A stretch of DNA of 64,000 bases. Origin: Vibrio mediterranei (GTDB lineage Bacteria; Pseudomonadota; Gammaproteobacteria; Enterobacterales; Vibrionaceae). The stretch covers positions 1,054,001-1,118,000 of the forward strand of contig NZ_FLLQ01000001.1 of NCBI RefSeq assembly GCF_900088415.1. Reading direction: 5' to 3'. Positions 1 to 8,955 of this stretch are shown here, one piece after another. The position numbers and the translations under genes are program-made. The notes below the pieces were generated by a model that had not been told where the DNA came from, searched no databases, and saw only the letters and a list, made by a program, of their open reading frames with translations. Each line of letters opens with the position of its first letter. Within the stretch, counting starts at the first letter, position 1.

Positions 1-1
1 T

Positions 2-124
2 AAAGCAAAACAAGATGCAAAACGTCCATTGCGAGACTACTACTTGGCTCAACTTGCCGGCAGTAAATCCAAATTCAAATCAGAAACGTTGATTCGACTG
101 GCCCAAACCTGCAACTACATGTAA
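2..124 (+). CDS. C-terminal end of an unidentified protein (partial)
   Basis: An open frame enters from the left edge and ends at TAA 122-124. The last 40 residues are lysine- and arginine-rich and end in LAQTCNYM. I do not recognise the family from this fragment. It converges on the L,D-transpeptidase gene. It is called coding only because the frame is open to the edge and ends cleanly before an intergenic gap. Confidence 0.45.
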   Translation, partial: KAKQDAKRPLRDYYLAQLAGSKSKFKSETLIRLAQTCNYM

Positions 125-211
125 CTAAGAATTTAGCGACGGTAAGATCCATTATGTTTATGCTCCACCCCCGCAATCATAAGCTTGCTGTCGCTATTCC
201 GACTAACTTCA

Positions 212-715
212 TTACCATCGAATATAAATAGGCGTGCCTATTTTCACTAAAGAAACAAGCTCATCCATCTCATCGTTAGTAATGGCAATACAACCATTAG
301 TCCAATCAAAGCTTTGTACGAATTGAGGTGGCTTAGTATTGTTGTTCTTCAACCCATGAATTTTAATGTTGCCGCCAGGCGCGACACCCAAACTCTTTGC
401 ACGATTTTTGTCTCTCAGGTTAGGATAACTAATGTGCATGGAGCGATAAAAAGCGGAATCGTCCATAACAAAATCGAGATAGTACTTTCCTTCCGGCGTT
501 CGATTATCACCCTCTTGGATTTTATGCCCTCTCGGATTCTTACCAAGCGCAATCCTATACTCACGGATAACAGTATCGCCATCCATCAAGTACATTCGCC
601 TTGCTGATTTCTTTACCTCTACTCTATCAATTTTGACATCTGGAGAGATCTCCAGACCAAAAGATCGAAATGGCAGCCCCACTATAACCAATACAACTAA
701 TAACCACTTATACAT
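212..715 (-). CDS. L,D-transpeptidase family protein (YkuD domain, exported)
   Basis: Predicted 167-residue exported protein. Residues 1-20 (MYKWLLVVLVIVGLPFRSFG) form a signal peptide. The YkuD catalytic signature is visible as HGLKNN followed about 25 residues later by S-x-D-W-T-N-G-C-I-A-I, with the nucleophilic cysteine in NGCIA. The family makes 3-3 peptidoglycan cross-links or attaches or releases proteins at the wall in the periplasm; the exact role is unknown. The frame extends upstream to a TTG at 733, but the ATG at 715 has an AGGGG ribosome site 9 bases away and puts the signal peptide at the N-terminus. It appears monocistronic. The length fits the short YafK/ErfK-like members. 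Confidence 0.85.
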   Translation of the reverse strand: MYKWLLVVLVIVGLPFRSFGLEISPDVKIDRVEVKKSARRMYLMDGDTVIREYRIALGKNPRGHKIQEGDNRTPEGKYYLDFVMDDSAFYRSMHISYPNLRDKNRAKSLGVAPGGNIKIHGLKNNNTKPPQFVQSFDWTNGCIAITNDEMDELVSLVKIGTPIYIRW

Positions 716-948
716 CAGTTCGTCCCCTAACAACTGACAGGAATTTTAACCCTTTCTGACACACGATCCAACGAGGTGTTTAGGTGCATATCTTTTTTAG
801 TATAGGAACAGAAGGTTAGTTTTCATTGTTGCTATATGACAACACAGTTTCAATTAAATCCCCATATATCAACAATAATTCATCTACTACAATACACACA
901 TCTTCGAAAAAGAAGTCTAATCACAAATAACACTTAGAGGGTGAACAA

Positions 949-1668
949 ATGAAAAAGCTGATTGTAATTACAGGTGCGAGTTCTGGTATTGGTGAAGCGA
1001 TTGCTCGTCGTTTAAGTGACGCTGGTCACCCACTATTGCTTTTGGCTCGTCGTGTAGAAAAACTTGAAGCACTGCAACTTCCTAACACACTGTGTGAAAA
1101 AGTCGACATCACTGACAAAGCTACGTTTGAAGCTGCAATCGCTAAAGCTGAAGCGCAGTTTGGTCCTGCCGATGCTCTTATCAACAATGCCGGCATGATG
1201 CTACTTGGCCAGATCGATACGCAAGACTCTGCAGAGTGGAAAACCATGTTTGACGTTAATGTACTAGGTCTACTAAACGGCATGCAAGCGGTGCTAGCAC
1301 CAATGAAAGCTCGTAACTCTGGTACAATTATCAACATCAGTTCCATTGCAGGTCGCAAGACGTTCGGCAATCACGCTGCTTATTGTGGTACTAAATTTGC
1401 CGTTCACGCAATTTCAGAAAACGTACGTGAAGAAGTTGCAGAATCAGACGTACGTGTTGTTACTATTGCACCCGGCGCTGTAGAAACTGAGCTTCTTTCA
1501 CATACTACTTCTCAAGAAATTAAAGACGGTTATGATGAGTGGAAAGAAGTGATGGGTGGCGTGTTAGCTGCAGATGATGTGGCTCGTGCGGTAGAGTTTG
1601 CTTACTCCCAACCTCAGAATGTCTGCATTCGTGAAATCGTCCTAGCACCAACACGTCAACAGCCTTAA
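949..1668 (+). CDS. Short-chain dehydrogenase/reductase (SDR)
   Basis: A 239-residue classical SDR: Rossmann TGASSGIG at residues 8-15, NNAG near residue 80, catalytic Ser in INISSIAG and YxxxK in AAYCGTKFA. The arginines RR after beta-strand 2 suggest NADP(H). The family oxidises or reduces small hydroxy/keto substrates in the cytoplasm; the sequence resembles the YdfG/serine-3-dehydrogenase branch, which is inference. GAGGGTG precedes the ATG. Single gene, followed by a hairpin-rich gap with T-rich end (1670-1725) shared with the convergent cupin gene. Confidence 0.88.
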   Translation: MKKLIVITGASSGIGEAIARRLSDAGHPLLLLARRVEKLEALQLPNTLCEKVDITDKATFEAAIAKAEAQFGPADALINNAGMMLLGQIDTQDSAEWKTMFDVNVLGLLNGMQAVLAPMKARNSGTIINISSIAGRKTFGNHAAYCGTKFAVHAISENVREEVAESDVRVVTIAPGAVETELLSHTTSQEIKDGYDEWKEVMGGVLAADDVARAVEFAYSQPQNVCIREIVLAPTRQQP

Positions 1669-1713
1669 TAAGGCTCGTTGTTAAAAAACGTAAGGCGGCA
1701 ATCTATTGTCGCC

Positions 1714-2370
1714 TTATTTTTTGATTGGTAGATGGCCGGTCTTAAACCAAATGGTTGTCGGTTGTTTTACATAGGGTGTATGTTGGCTTTCGTGAGGACT
1801 TCGCGTCCATGTTCCTTTGGGGTACTCTCCGTGTTCGTCTATCAACGCCCCTTCTATAACAAACAGTTCTTCACCACCAAAATGACCATGTGAATGGTAG
1901 TTATCCGGACCATTCCAACGCAGTAGCACAACATTCTCCCGATTGAAGGAGTGCAAAGGCAAAATTTCCATTTGACCTATCCCCGGTCGCCATTCTGCTT
2001 GGGTCGTATCAACTCTAACAAACTTGAGATCATTCTCATCAAACTGATTGAGTTTTACCAAGATGACACACCCTTGTTTACTAAATGGCGCGTGTGAGCT
2101 ACCCGGTGGGTTTCGAAGGTATGTGCCTGCTGGGTAATCTCCCGTTTCATCAGAAAACACACCGTCTAATACAAATATCTCTTCACCCAGTGGATGCGAG
2201 TGTTGACTAAACCGAGTTCCTGGGCGGTATTCAACGATGCTAGTAACATGACCTGACTCAGCGGCTTCTCGTTCTAAAGGCTTCCGATTCACACCATTTG
2301 CGGGAGAGGCGATCCATTCCATAGTCAATGTATCGATAACAACTCTTTGGGAGAAATCCATATTCAACAT
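1714..2370 (-). CDS. ChrR-like double-cupin protein
   Basis: 218 residues with two cupin units. Each carries the metal-ligand spacing seen in ChrR-type cupins: first FSQHSHPLGEEIFVLDG then H in SSHAPF; second YHSHGHFGGEELFVIEG then QHTPY. Both sets of H-x-H-x5-E ligands look intact, so two metal sites are likely. The ChrR cupin fold occurs as the sensory half of anti-sigma factors for singlet oxygen, but no zinc anti-sigma domain or sigma factor is present here, so this is a stand-alone cupin of unknown substrate. The second ATG (residue 4, MDFSQR) is an alternative start. Convergent with the SDR gene. Confidence 0.78.
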   Translation of the reverse strand: MLNMDFSQRVVIDTLTMEWIASPANGVNRKPLEREAAESGHVTSIVEYRPGTRFSQHSHPLGEEIFVLDGVFSDETGDYPAGTYLRNPPGSSHAPFSKQGCVILVKLNQFDENDLKFVRVDTTQAEWRPGIGQMEILPLHSFNRENVVLLRWNGPDNYHSHGHFGGEELFVIEGALIDEHGEYPKGTWTRSPHESQHTPYVKQPTTIWFKTGHLPIKK

Positions 2371-2625
2371 ACAACGTATCCCTTGTTGATTGATGATTTA
2401 ATTATAAGATATTTGTTTCAAAACACGTACAAACATTTCAATATATCAAATTACATTCCCAGACTTGTCATTGTAAGCAGTTGTAAATTTATGACCTACT
2501 CGCTTTTTATACAATTAGTTCAAAGATAAAGTTCAATATATAGCTTGACGTCGCAATTAATATTCTACCAATGACATAAAATAGATAGCAGATAAATACT
2601 GTTCACGTTTCAAAGGAGAAGCGAT

Positions 2626-2769
2626 ATGGAGAAGATAATTAATACCATTGGCCTATGCATCATAGCAAGCAAATATGCCATTGTACTACTTGTAGCTGGT
2701 ATTACTTTCAGTACTGGTGCTTTAGCGACAGAATTACTACTCTGCACTGGGTTAGAAAGCTCTGAATAG
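2626..2769 (+). CDS. 47-residue single-span membrane microprotein
   Basis: A short frame starts at ATG 2626 with a strong AAAGGAGAAG Shine-Dalgarno 5 bases upstream and ends at TAG 2767-2769. The product is MEKIINTIGLCIIASK followed by a hydrophobic stretch (residues 17-40) and a short acidic tail ELLLCTG.LESSE. One membrane segment spans most of the protein; it could also be an uncleaved or cleaved signal sequence ending GALA. An intrinsic terminator follows at 2849-2873. Isolated gene, no recognised family. Support comes from the RBS and terminator rather than homology. Confidence 0.6.
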   Translation: MEKIINTIGLCIIASKYAIVLLVAGITFSTGALATELLLCTGLESSE

Positions 2770-2848
2770 GACATAACTATACTTCGCAAGGAATAAAGGA
2801 ATATTAGCGGCATTCATTTTTAACTTCTTTTAGTTGCTTAATATTTCA

Positions 2849-2873
2849 GGGAGCATTATTGCTCCCTTTTTTT
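2849..2873 (+). terminator. Intrinsic terminator of the 47-residue ORF
   Basis: GGGAGCA (2849-2855), loop TTAT, TGCTCCC (2860-2866), then seven T residues. A textbook rho-independent terminator about 80 bases after the microprotein stop. Confidence 0.85.
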
Positions 2874-3013
2874 ATTTTTCATATCACTTCATATAATAAT
2901 TCTTAACATCATCTATTTTAAATATTTTGTTACTTTTAGCGTGTCTACGTGATGACAATTGTATACAATAGCAGCACTGCTGTTGTAATGTTGTTCTTTA
3001 TAAAGGAAGTCCC

Positions 3014-3745
3014 ATGCTCGCTGACTGGTTTAGTCACACGGCACTTATCGCGATGTTGCTGATCTTTTTGGGTTCGTTTGTACAAACTGCCATTGGATTT
3101 GGGTTAGCGATCGTTGCTGCACCACTGCTGTTCCAAGTATCTCCTGACTATGTACCGGCCCCTATCTGCTTGGTTGCATTATTTATCTCTTTACTTAATG
3201 CTGCGAAACATCGCTCTAATATTGCAATCGGCGGATTAAAAATGGCCATGATTGGTCGTGTACCGGGCTCGATTGCAGGAGCTGCGTTGCTTCTGTACGT
3301 TTCCACACAGGTTTTATCCCTGTGGTTAGGGGTATTGGTAGTATTCGCCGTTGTAGTTAGCCTACTGCCATTCAGAATAGAACCAACACCTACCAGAATG
3401 GGTGTCGCTGGCTTCTTCTCCGGCTTTTTTGGTACCAGTAGTGCCATTGGAGGGCCACCGATGGCCTTGTTACTCCAGCACCAAGAGGCGAACCAATTAA
3501 GAGGCAATTTGTCCGCTTTCTTCGTATTCAGTTCGATCATGTCATTAGTCGTGCAAGCACCGATAGGCTTCCTAACACTACATCATTTGTATATCACGGT
3601 ACCGCTTATCCCAGCAGCATGGTTAGGCTATAAGTTGGCTTTAATGACTACTCATTCCCTACCAAAAGAGAAAATCCGTATTGGCGCACTGGCATTATGT
3701 TCACTCAGTGGTGTTACCGCTATTGTTCAAGGTCTAATTCATTAA
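3014..3745 (+). CDS. TauE/SafE-family sulfite/organic anion exporter-like membrane protein
   Basis: 243 residues with about eight hydrophobic helices. The family hallmarks are the two related GxGxG/A-rich repeats: LGSFVQTAIGFGLAIVAAPLL near the N-terminus and GFFSGFFGTSSAIGGPPMALLLQ around residue 135. TauE/SafE proteins are inner-membrane permeases linked to export of sulfite, sulfoacetate and other anions; the substrate here cannot be read. AAAGGAAG lies 5 bases before the ATG. Single gene with its own terminator. Confidence 0.85.
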   Translation: MLADWFSHTALIAMLLIFLGSFVQTAIGFGLAIVAAPLLFQVSPDYVPAPICLVALFISLLNAAKHRSNIAIGGLKMAMIGRVPGSIAGAALLLYVSTQVLSLWLGVLVVFAVVVSLLPFRIEPTPTRMGVAGFFSGFFGTSSAIGGPPMALLLQHQEANQLRGNLSAFFVFSSIMSLVVQAPIGFLTLHHLYITVPLIPAAWLGYKLALMTTHSLPKEKIRIGALALCSLSGVTAIVQGLIH

Positions 3746-3757
3746 CAACAAAACAAA

Positions 3758-3785
3758 GAAGGAGGCAAACGCCTCCTTCTTTTTT
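3758..3785. terminator. Strong terminator between tauE-like gene and uxuA
   Basis: GAAGGAGGC (3758-3766), loop AAAC, GCCTCCTTC (3771-3779), then TTTTTT. It terminates the plus-strand exporter gene. The A-rich left flank makes it potentially usable by the convergent uxuA transcript too. Confidence 0.85.
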
Positions 3786-3806
3786 AGTATACGAATGGTG
3801 GAGCCA

Positions 3807-4988
3807 TTACATATAAAATGCGCGCTTCAAAGCGAGTTCCACACCACGAATCTCAGCCAACCCTTTCAAACGACCGATACAAGAATAACCTGGGTTGGTA
3901 TGTTTCTTTAGATCGTCGATCATTTGATGGCCATGGTCTGGTCTCATTGGAATCATGCGAGTCTCACCGGCGCTTACTCGACGGTTCTCTTCTTTCAACA
4001 ACGCATTGATCACATTGTACATATCGACATCGCCTTCCAGATGAGCTGCCTCATGGAAACTCATCGGATTATCTTCACGCTGAGTAGAGCGTAAGTGCGT
4101 AAAGTAAATGCGATCTCCGTATGATTCGATCATTTTCACCAAGTCATTGTCACCACGGACACCATACGAACCTGTGCACATCGTGATACCGTTCATTTTA
4201 CTCGGCACTGCCGTTGTTAACGCTTCAATATCTTCAATCGTCGACACAATGCGCGGTAGACCAAGAATCGGACGCGGTGGATCATCAGGGTGAACCGCCA
4301 ACTTAAGTCCATACTGCTCACAAACTGGAATCAGCTCTTGTAAGAACAGCACCATGTGTTCGCGCAGCTTCTCTTTATCGATGCCTTTATAGGTATCTAG
4401 GCGCGCTTGAAACTCTTCAAGAGTGTACCCTTCCTCGGCACCAGGTAATCCAGCAATGATGTTAGACGTTAGCTTATCGATCTGAGCTTGAGACATAGCG
4501 TCAAAACACGCCTTGGCATCCGCTTGCTCCTGTTCGGTATATTCAGCTTTCGCGCCTGGACGTTTGAGAATAAATAGTTCAAACGCTGCAAACTCGATTT
4601 GGTCGAAACGCAGTGCTTTTGAGCCATCAGCTAATTCATATTCCAAATCTGTACGCGTCCAATCTAATACCGGCATGAAGTTATAACACACCGTATCAAT
4701 ACCGCATTCAGCAAGATTGATTAGCGATTGCTTGTAGTTATCAATCCACTGTTGATAATTACCAGAGCGAGTCTTAATTTCTTCATGTACTGGTACACTT
4801 TCTACAACCGACCAAACAAAGCCTTTTGCTTCAATTATTTCTTTGCGCTTTAGTATTTCTTCTTTTGTCCAAATTTCACCATTTGGAATATGGTGCAGAG
4901 CATTTACAATACCAGTTGCTCCCGCCTGTTTAATATCATCTAGTGATACAGGGTCATTAGGGCCATACCAACGCCATGTTTGTTCCAT
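3807..4988 (-). CDS. uxuA: Mannonate dehydratase
   Basis: 393 residues matching UxuA over its full length: N-terminal [16 protein letters not shown], the NALHHIP and [15 protein letters not shown] segments, Cys/His metal-binding stretches ([32 protein letters not shown]) and the RPDHGHQM motif. It dehydrates D-mannonate to 2-keto-3-deoxygluconate (KDG) in the cytoplasm, the step after UxuB. It is the last gene of the left arm of the glucuronate island (dctP-uidA-regulator-uxuA). The 96-base gap to the regulator holds an 8-bp inverted repeat. No ortholog-breaking change is visible. Confidence 0.95.
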   Translation of the reverse strand: MEQTWRWYGPNDPVSLDDIKQAGATGIVNALHHIPNGEIWTKEEILKRKEIIEAKGFVWSVVESVPVHEEIKTRSGNYQQWIDNYKQSLINLAECGIDTVCYNFMPVLDWTRTDLEYELADGSKALRFDQIEFAAFELFILKRPGAKAEYTEQEQADAKACFDAMSQAQIDKLTSNIIAGLPGAEEGYTLEEFQARLDTYKGIDKEKLREHMVLFLQELIPVCEQYGLKLAVHPDDPPRPILGLPRIVSTIEDIEALTTAVPSKMNGITMCTGSYGVRGDNDLVKMIESYGDRIYFTHLRSTQREDNPMSFHEAAHLEGDVDMYNVINALLKEENRRVSAGETRMIPMRPDHGHQMIDDLKKHTNPGYSCIGRLKGLAEIRGVELALKRAFYM

Positions 4989-5011
4989 ATTAATTACCTA
5001 TCTTTGGACAA

Positions 5012-5048
5012 GACTAGTGCGTAGCGAATAATTTCATACTCACTAGTC
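5012..5048. promoter_or_regulatory. Inverted repeat between regulator gene and uxuA
   Basis: GACTAGTG (5012-5019) and CACTAGTC (5041-5048) are perfect inverted repeats separated by 21 bases. The repeat lies in the leader of uxuA and lacks a T-tract on the minus strand, so it is more likely an RNA processing or modulation hairpin or an operator than a terminator. Confidence 0.35.
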
Positions 5049-5084
5049 GTTATTATTATTGAAGAGCTAAATTGTTATTTTTAA

Positions 5085-5834
5085 CTAACGGAAAAGGAAG
5101 CCGTCAAATTGCGGATCATCTACGTCAGATAATTCAAATAACGTTTGTTTTACGTTTTCCAAGTGTTGCCACATTGCTTCTCTTGCACCTTCAGGATCTC
5201 TACGTTGAAGGGCAAGCAACACTTTTTCGTGATCGTCTAACCAAGCGGTACGATAATTCATGTTAGTGATACGTGAGTGCAACTGTCTCCACATTGAACT
5301 CTCATCGCGGCGCATCCAAAGATCTTTAACAATATCACTAAGAACACTGTTTTGAGACGCTTCTGCAATGGTTAAATGGAATAGTTCATCACCATCGTAA
5401 TCCCCATGACCTGTTTCCAACTGTTGACGCTCAGTATCTAATGCCTCTCTGAGGCGACTGATATCGTTTTTCGTCACATGCATCGCTGCAAAACTGGCGA
5501 TTTGGCTTTCGAGTACTTGTCGAGCTTGAAGTAATTCAAAAGGACCAATATCAGAATTTGCCCTAAGCGTTGCCAATTGAGATTGCTGAGCATCAGCAGA
5601 GGGCTTTGCGTTGACGTAAACGCCTGAGCCTTTGCGAACTTCAACTAATCCTTGCAGCTCTAGCATGATAATCGCTTCACGCACCACAGATCGGCTCACT
5701 TCCATCTCTTCAGCGATATCACGTTCAGGAGGCAGTCTGTCCCCTATTTTGAATTCATCTGATTGAATACGCTCTTGAAGCGCAAGTCCGATTTCTTGAT
5801 ACAGTCTTTTAGGTGCAGTAATAGCGATATTCAT
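5085..5834 (-). CDS. FadR-subfamily GntR transcriptional regulator of glucuronate use (UxuR/ExuR-like)
   Basis: 249 residues. The winged-helix GntR domain is at residues 8-75 (LYQEIGLALQERI, GDRLPPERDIAEEMEVSRSVVREAI, LQGLVEVRKGSGVYV). It is followed by an all-helical FCD domain with metal-ligand-type residues (ELFHLTIAEAS, H in DDHEKVLLALQRRD). E. coli UxuR/ExuR are homologous repressors that sense fructuronate or glucuronate. Its position between uidA and uxuA and the repeated operator in both promoter regions make it the island's regulator; the ligand is inferred. The 28-bp palindrome at 5883-5910 lies 49 bases upstream of its start codon, so autoregulation is likely. Confidence 0.88.
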   Translation of the reverse strand: MNIAITAPKRLYQEIGLALQERIQSDEFKIGDRLPPERDIAEEMEVSRSVVREAIIMLELQGLVEVRKGSGVYVNAKPSADAQQSQLATLRANSDIGPFELLQARQVLESQIASFAAMHVTKNDISRLREALDTERQQLETGHGDYDGDELFHLTIAEASQNSVLSDIVKDLWMRRDESSMWRQLHSRITNMNYRTAWLDDHEKVLLALQRRDPEGAREAMWQHLENVKQTLFELSDVDDPQFDGFLFR

Positions 5835-5882
5835 AGCATCGTCTTATAAATTGGTCTTAGGTTAATAATATCACTTGGTTTA

Positions 5883-5910
5883 AATTGGTCAACCAATTGG
5901 TTGACCAATT
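5883..5910. promoter_or_regulatory. 28-bp perfect palindrome: two fused GntR-type operators
   Basis: ATTGGTCAACCAAT (5884-5897) and ATTGGTTGACCAAT (5896-5909) overlap by two bases. The whole block 5883-5910 is its own reverse complement. The same ATTGGT-N2/3-ACCAAT element recurs in the dctP-dctQ promoter region. The block sits between the uidA stop (5916) and the regulator start (5834), so it can control an internal promoter for regulator-uxuA. Confidence 0.8.
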
Positions 5911-5915
5911 ATATG

Positions 5916-7715
5916 TCATTTCAAGCTTTCTTGTTTCAACTTGCCATAGAAGTCAGCAAGTAGCATAAATGACTCTTTTTTCGTAAATTTGTCATTCGAG
6001 ATGAGACCTTTACGGTTCCAACCTTTCTGGAACATGTTCTGGCGACGTTCCACACGGAACTCATAAAGAATCCATGGCGAAATGCCTTTAATGTAATCCA
6101 GTTTTTCCAGATATTCGATTTGCTTTTTGTATACATCTGTCATGTATGACTCGCTGAAGAAGCCGGTTTTCGGCGCACCCTCACCAATGAAGCCATCAGC
6201 ACCAGTCTCCGAAATAACAACCGGTTTACCTGGATTAGAGTTTTCACCGATTTCGATAAGGTCATCAAACACTTCTTCATACCAACCGTAGTACTCGTTG
6301 ATACCAATAATATCTAGATGCTCAGCTAAACGGTCCTCAATCTTGTTCTTCGCATGGTTAACCAAACAAGCAGCAGAAACTAGACGACAAGGATCATTGT
6401 CACGCGCGGTACGAACTAGACCAGACATAAACTCTAAGCGCGCATCCGTATCAGCGTTCTCATTGCCCACTGACCACATAATGATACTTGCGCGGTTACG
6501 GTCACGCTTAATCATCTCTAGTAGTTGGTTTTCTGCGTCTCGGTAAGTTGCTGGATTTTCGAAATCTATCGCCCAATATACTGGTATTTCAGCCCAGATA
6601 AGGAAACCAAGCTCATCAGCCATTTTGGTCGCCATTTCGTGGTGCGTATAGTGCGCAAATCGCATGTAATTGCAGTTCAGCTCTTTCGCATGCTGGAATC
6701 GACGCTTTAGGTCTTCCGGTGTAACAACCTTGCCTATCTCTTTGTCATCTTCATGGACACTGATACCACGTAAGAAAGTATTCACACCATTAACAAAGAT
6801 TTCGGTACCTTTAACTTCGACCTGTCTAAAACCGATACGATCTGTGACGACATCATTCCCGTAGGTTGCTGAAACATCATACAGTTTCGGACTTTCTGGA
6901 GACCAAAGCTCAGGCTCAACGCTTAATTCTATTGTTGCTTTTCCATCTACAATTGACAGTCTCTCATTGATACCCAGCTCTTCAATTGCAAAGGTTATTT
7001 CAGACTGTGAACCTTCAACTTCTACGTCAACATGCACCAAGTTATATTGACCGTTTGGTACTAAGTAGACATGCAAATCTCGAATGATCTCTTTTGGGGT
7101 TCTTACAATCTCGATATCACGATATATACCACCGTAGTTGAACCAATCGGTATTGCGCATTGGGACTCGGTCTAGGGTGCGAGTATTGTTAACGCAGCAC
7201 ATTATCCAGTTACGCCCCTGGTTTAATTTACCCGTAAACTCAGCGAAAAATGGCGTGGAACCACCATAGTGATTACCTAGAAACTCGCCATTTAAGAATA
7301 CCTTACAATCATATTGTGCAGCACCAACACGTAAGAATACACGCTCATCCGTATTAGACTCTTCATAATCCCAAGATTTGGTATACCAAGCACTGCCTTC
7401 GAAGAAATACCACTTCTCCTTTTGCATTTGCCAACACGAAGGTACTGGAATGGTTTCGCCGACGTATGGGTCATAGTCCCAAGGTTCAATTCGTTGCTCT
7501 GCTGGCATCGGCTTCATGTCATACCAACGTTGACGAAGGCCTGTATCTAAAAGGTCAACCGCAAAGTTCCAATGTCCATTTAGAGACTCAGTGTTGCGTC
7601 CCCCCATAAACAACATATTGCTATGGTTTAAATTCTGCAGATTGAAAGGCACATCGTATTGTTCGTCATGCAAACAATTAATTGCATTCTCAGCAAGTTC
7701 AGAACGTTCTAGCAT
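5916..7715 (-). CDS. uidA: Beta-glucuronidase (GH2)
   Basis: 599 residues with the three GH2 parts: N-terminal jelly roll (SLNGHWNFAVDL), immunoglobulin-like middle, and TIM barrel (GISVHEDDKEIGK, NCNYMRFAHYTHH). The acid/base Glu is in WSVGNENADT (about residue 418) and the nucleophile in VISETGADG (about residue 500). The N-x-K motif in GWNRKGLI near residue 567 is the known signature for uronic acid recognition, favouring beta-glucuronidase over galactosidase. No signal peptide, so glucuronides must be imported first, probably by the adjacent TRAP system. The frame runs up to 7766, but ATG 7715 has GGAG 9 bases away and the longer start would cover a hairpin; 7715 is chosen. Confidence 0.93.
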   Translation of the reverse strand: MLERSELAENAINCLHDEQYDVPFNLQNLNHSNMLFMGGRNTESLNGHWNFAVDLLDTGLRQRWYDMKPMPAEQRIEPWDYDPYVGETIPVPSCWQMQKEKWYFFEGSAWYTKSWDYEESNTDERVFLRVGAAQYDCKVFLNGEFLGNHYGGSTPFFAEFTGKLNQGRNWIMCCVNNTRTLDRVPMRNTDWFNYGGIYRDIEIVRTPKEIIRDLHVYLVPNGQYNLVHVDVEVEGSQSEITFAIEELGINERLSIVDGKATIELSVEPELWSPESPKLYDVSATYGNDVVTDRIGFRQVEVKGTEIFVNGVNTFLRGISVHEDDKEIGKVVTPEDLKRRFQHAKELNCNYMRFAHYTHHEMATKMADELGFLIWAEIPVYWAIDFENPATYRDAENQLLEMIKRDRNRASIIMWSVGNENADTDARLEFMSGLVRTARDNDPCRLVSAACLVNHAKNKIEDRLAEHLDIIGINEYYGWYEEVFDDLIEIGENSNPGKPVVISETGADGFIGEGAPKTGFFSESYMTDVYKKQIEYLEKLDYIKGISPWILYEFRVERRQNMFQKGWNRKGLISNDKFTKKESFMLLADFYGKLKQESLK

Positions 7716-7735
7716 CTTACTTAAACTCCGAAAGC

Positions 7736-7756
7736 GGGAGCACAAATCGTGCTCCC
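7736..7756. promoter_or_regulatory. Intercistronic stem-loop between dctP and uidA
   Basis: GGGAGCAC (7736-7743), loop AAATC, GTGCTCCC (7749-7756): a perfect 8-bp stem with no T-tract on either strand. It lies between the dctP stop and the uidA ribosome site. It likely acts as a 3' stabiliser or partial attenuator giving more DctP than UidA, as is known for binding-protein genes at operon heads. The function is inferred. Confidence 0.6.
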
Positions 7757-7769
7757 AAAAACTCATTAA

Positions 7770-8759
7770 TTATTGAACTGCTAACGCATCGATATCGCGT
7801 ACGTAGTCTGCAATTGCAGGGTTATTCAACGCCGCATCGTGCATTGGTTTCACTGCATCAACAAATGGTTGTTTTTCTACAGTCACGAACTCTACGCCCA
7901 TGCTATCTTTTGCTTTCTCGATAGCTTCGTTCGTCATTTTGGTCCATAGATCTTTGTGATACATCATGGAATCTTTAGCCGCTTTCTTAAGAGCTTCTTG
8001 CTGGTCTTTCGGCAGCTTGTCCCAAACTTTAGAGCTAATTACTAGAACATCTGGAATCATCGTATGCTCATCTTGGCTAAATACTTTAGCAACTTCACCG
8101 TGACGAGCGGTTGTTAGCGCTGTAGGGTTGTTTTCTGCACCATCAACAACGCCTTGTTGCATTGCAGTGTATAGCTCACCGTAAGATAGTGGAGTTGGCG
8201 AACCACCCATCAGTTTAATCATTTCAACAGCAGTTGGACTTGGCTGAACGCGGATTTTCATACCACTAAGATCAGCAGGTGTTTTAATGGCTTTTGAGGC
8301 GTAGAAGCTGCGAGCACCAGCATCATAATAAGTTAAACCAACAAAACCTTTATCGTGAGAGGAATCTAGGATTTTTTCACCTACTTCACCTTGCATTACA
8401 CGGTAGTAGTGGTCACGGTCACGGAAGATATAAGGAATGTTAAACGCACCATAAGCTGGTTCAAACGCTTCCATTTCACTCGCATTTGATTTCGCAATGT
8501 CTAAAGCACCATTCTGTAGCAATTCCATCGATTCACGTTGAGTGCCAAGCTGTCCATTCGGATAAATACGGATACGAACTTCACCATCTGTCAGCTCTTT
8601 CACTTCATCAGCCATGTACTGCATTGATTTATGCACAGGGTGATTACGGTCTTGGTTGTGGCTAAGTTTTAGCGTGGTTACTGCAGAAGCGGTAAAAGAA
8701 GTCGATGCAGCGAGAGCACAAGTAACGAAAGTTGTTAGTGCTGTTTTGTTCCAACGCAT
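7770..8759 (-). CDS. TRAP transporter substrate-binding protein (DctP family), glucuronate/glucuronide-type
   Basis: 329 residues with signal peptide MRWNKTALTTFVTCALAASTSFTASA, then a DctP fold: LKLSHNQDRNHPVHKSMQYMADEV, a conserved Arg in GMKIRVQPSPTAVEMIKLMGGSPTPL, and GVVDGAENNPTAL. The Arg and Asn typically contact the ligand carboxylate. It is the periplasmic receptor of the TRAP system whose membrane subunits are encoded divergently at 9068-10906. An upstream start at 8822 is possible, but ATG 8759 follows GGAG at 8 bases and begins exactly at the signal peptide. First gene of the left arm. Substrate assigned from context only. Confidence 0.92.
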   Translation of the reverse strand: MRWNKTALTTFVTCALAASTSFTASAVTTLKLSHNQDRNHPVHKSMQYMADEVKELTDGEVRIRIYPNGQLGTQRESMELLQNGALDIAKSNASEMEAFEPAYGAFNIPYIFRDRDHYYRVMQGEVGEKILDSSHDKGFVGLTYYDAGARSFYASKAIKTPADLSGMKIRVQPSPTAVEMIKLMGGSPTPLSYGELYTAMQQGVVDGAENNPTALTTARHGEVAKVFSQDEHTMIPDVLVISSKVWDKLPKDQQEALKKAAKDSMMYHKDLWTKMTNEAIEKAKDSMGVEFVTVEKQPFVDAVKPMHDAALNNPAIADYVRDIDALAVQ

Positions 8760-8807
8760 AGGGGAGTCTCCATTCAATTTATGTTCAGTTATAGGATTAA
8801 TTATTAC

Positions 8808-8824
8808 AATTCGGTTAACCAATT
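8808..8824. promoter_or_regulatory. Operator-like inverted repeat near dctP
   Basis: GGTTAACC (8813-8820) with flanks AATTC and AATT resembles the island operator with one arm mismatch. It lies about 55-65 bases upstream of the dctP start codon, where repressor binding would block that promoter. Confidence 0.55.
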
Positions 8825-8901
8825 ATGGCTAAATTCCGTTTCTTATTAACTACGCTATCAATCTGAACCATCACCAACCAATAATCAACGTGAAAAATCG
8901 A

Positions 8902-8915
8902 ATTGGTTGACCAAT
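8902..8915. promoter_or_regulatory. GntR-type operator in the dctP/dctQ divergent promoter
   Basis: ATTGGTTGACCAAT, identical to half of the fused operator at 5896-5909. This exact recurrence ties the two arms to one regulator. Confidence 0.8.
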
Positions 8916-8932
8916 GTCATACTTTTATCGCT

Positions 8933-8953
8933 AAAATTGGTTGGACCAATTTT
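8933..8953. promoter_or_regulatory. GntR-type operator with longest arms
   Basis: Perfect 9-bp arms AAAATTGGT (8933-8941) and ACCAATTTT (8945-8953) with a 3-base centre. It lies 18 bases from the operator at 8902 and just upstream of the CRP site. The spacer is 3 bases instead of 2, so affinity may differ. Confidence 0.7.
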
Positions 8954-8955
8954 AT

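Noticed and set aside
2610..2813. 67-residue minus-strand frame
   Set aside because: Antisense to the microprotein at 2626-2769, which has a strong ribosome site and terminator.
7716..7766. 17-residue N-terminal extension of beta-glucuronidase
   Set aside because: It would translate the intercistronic hairpin; the ATG at 7715 has GGAG at good distance.
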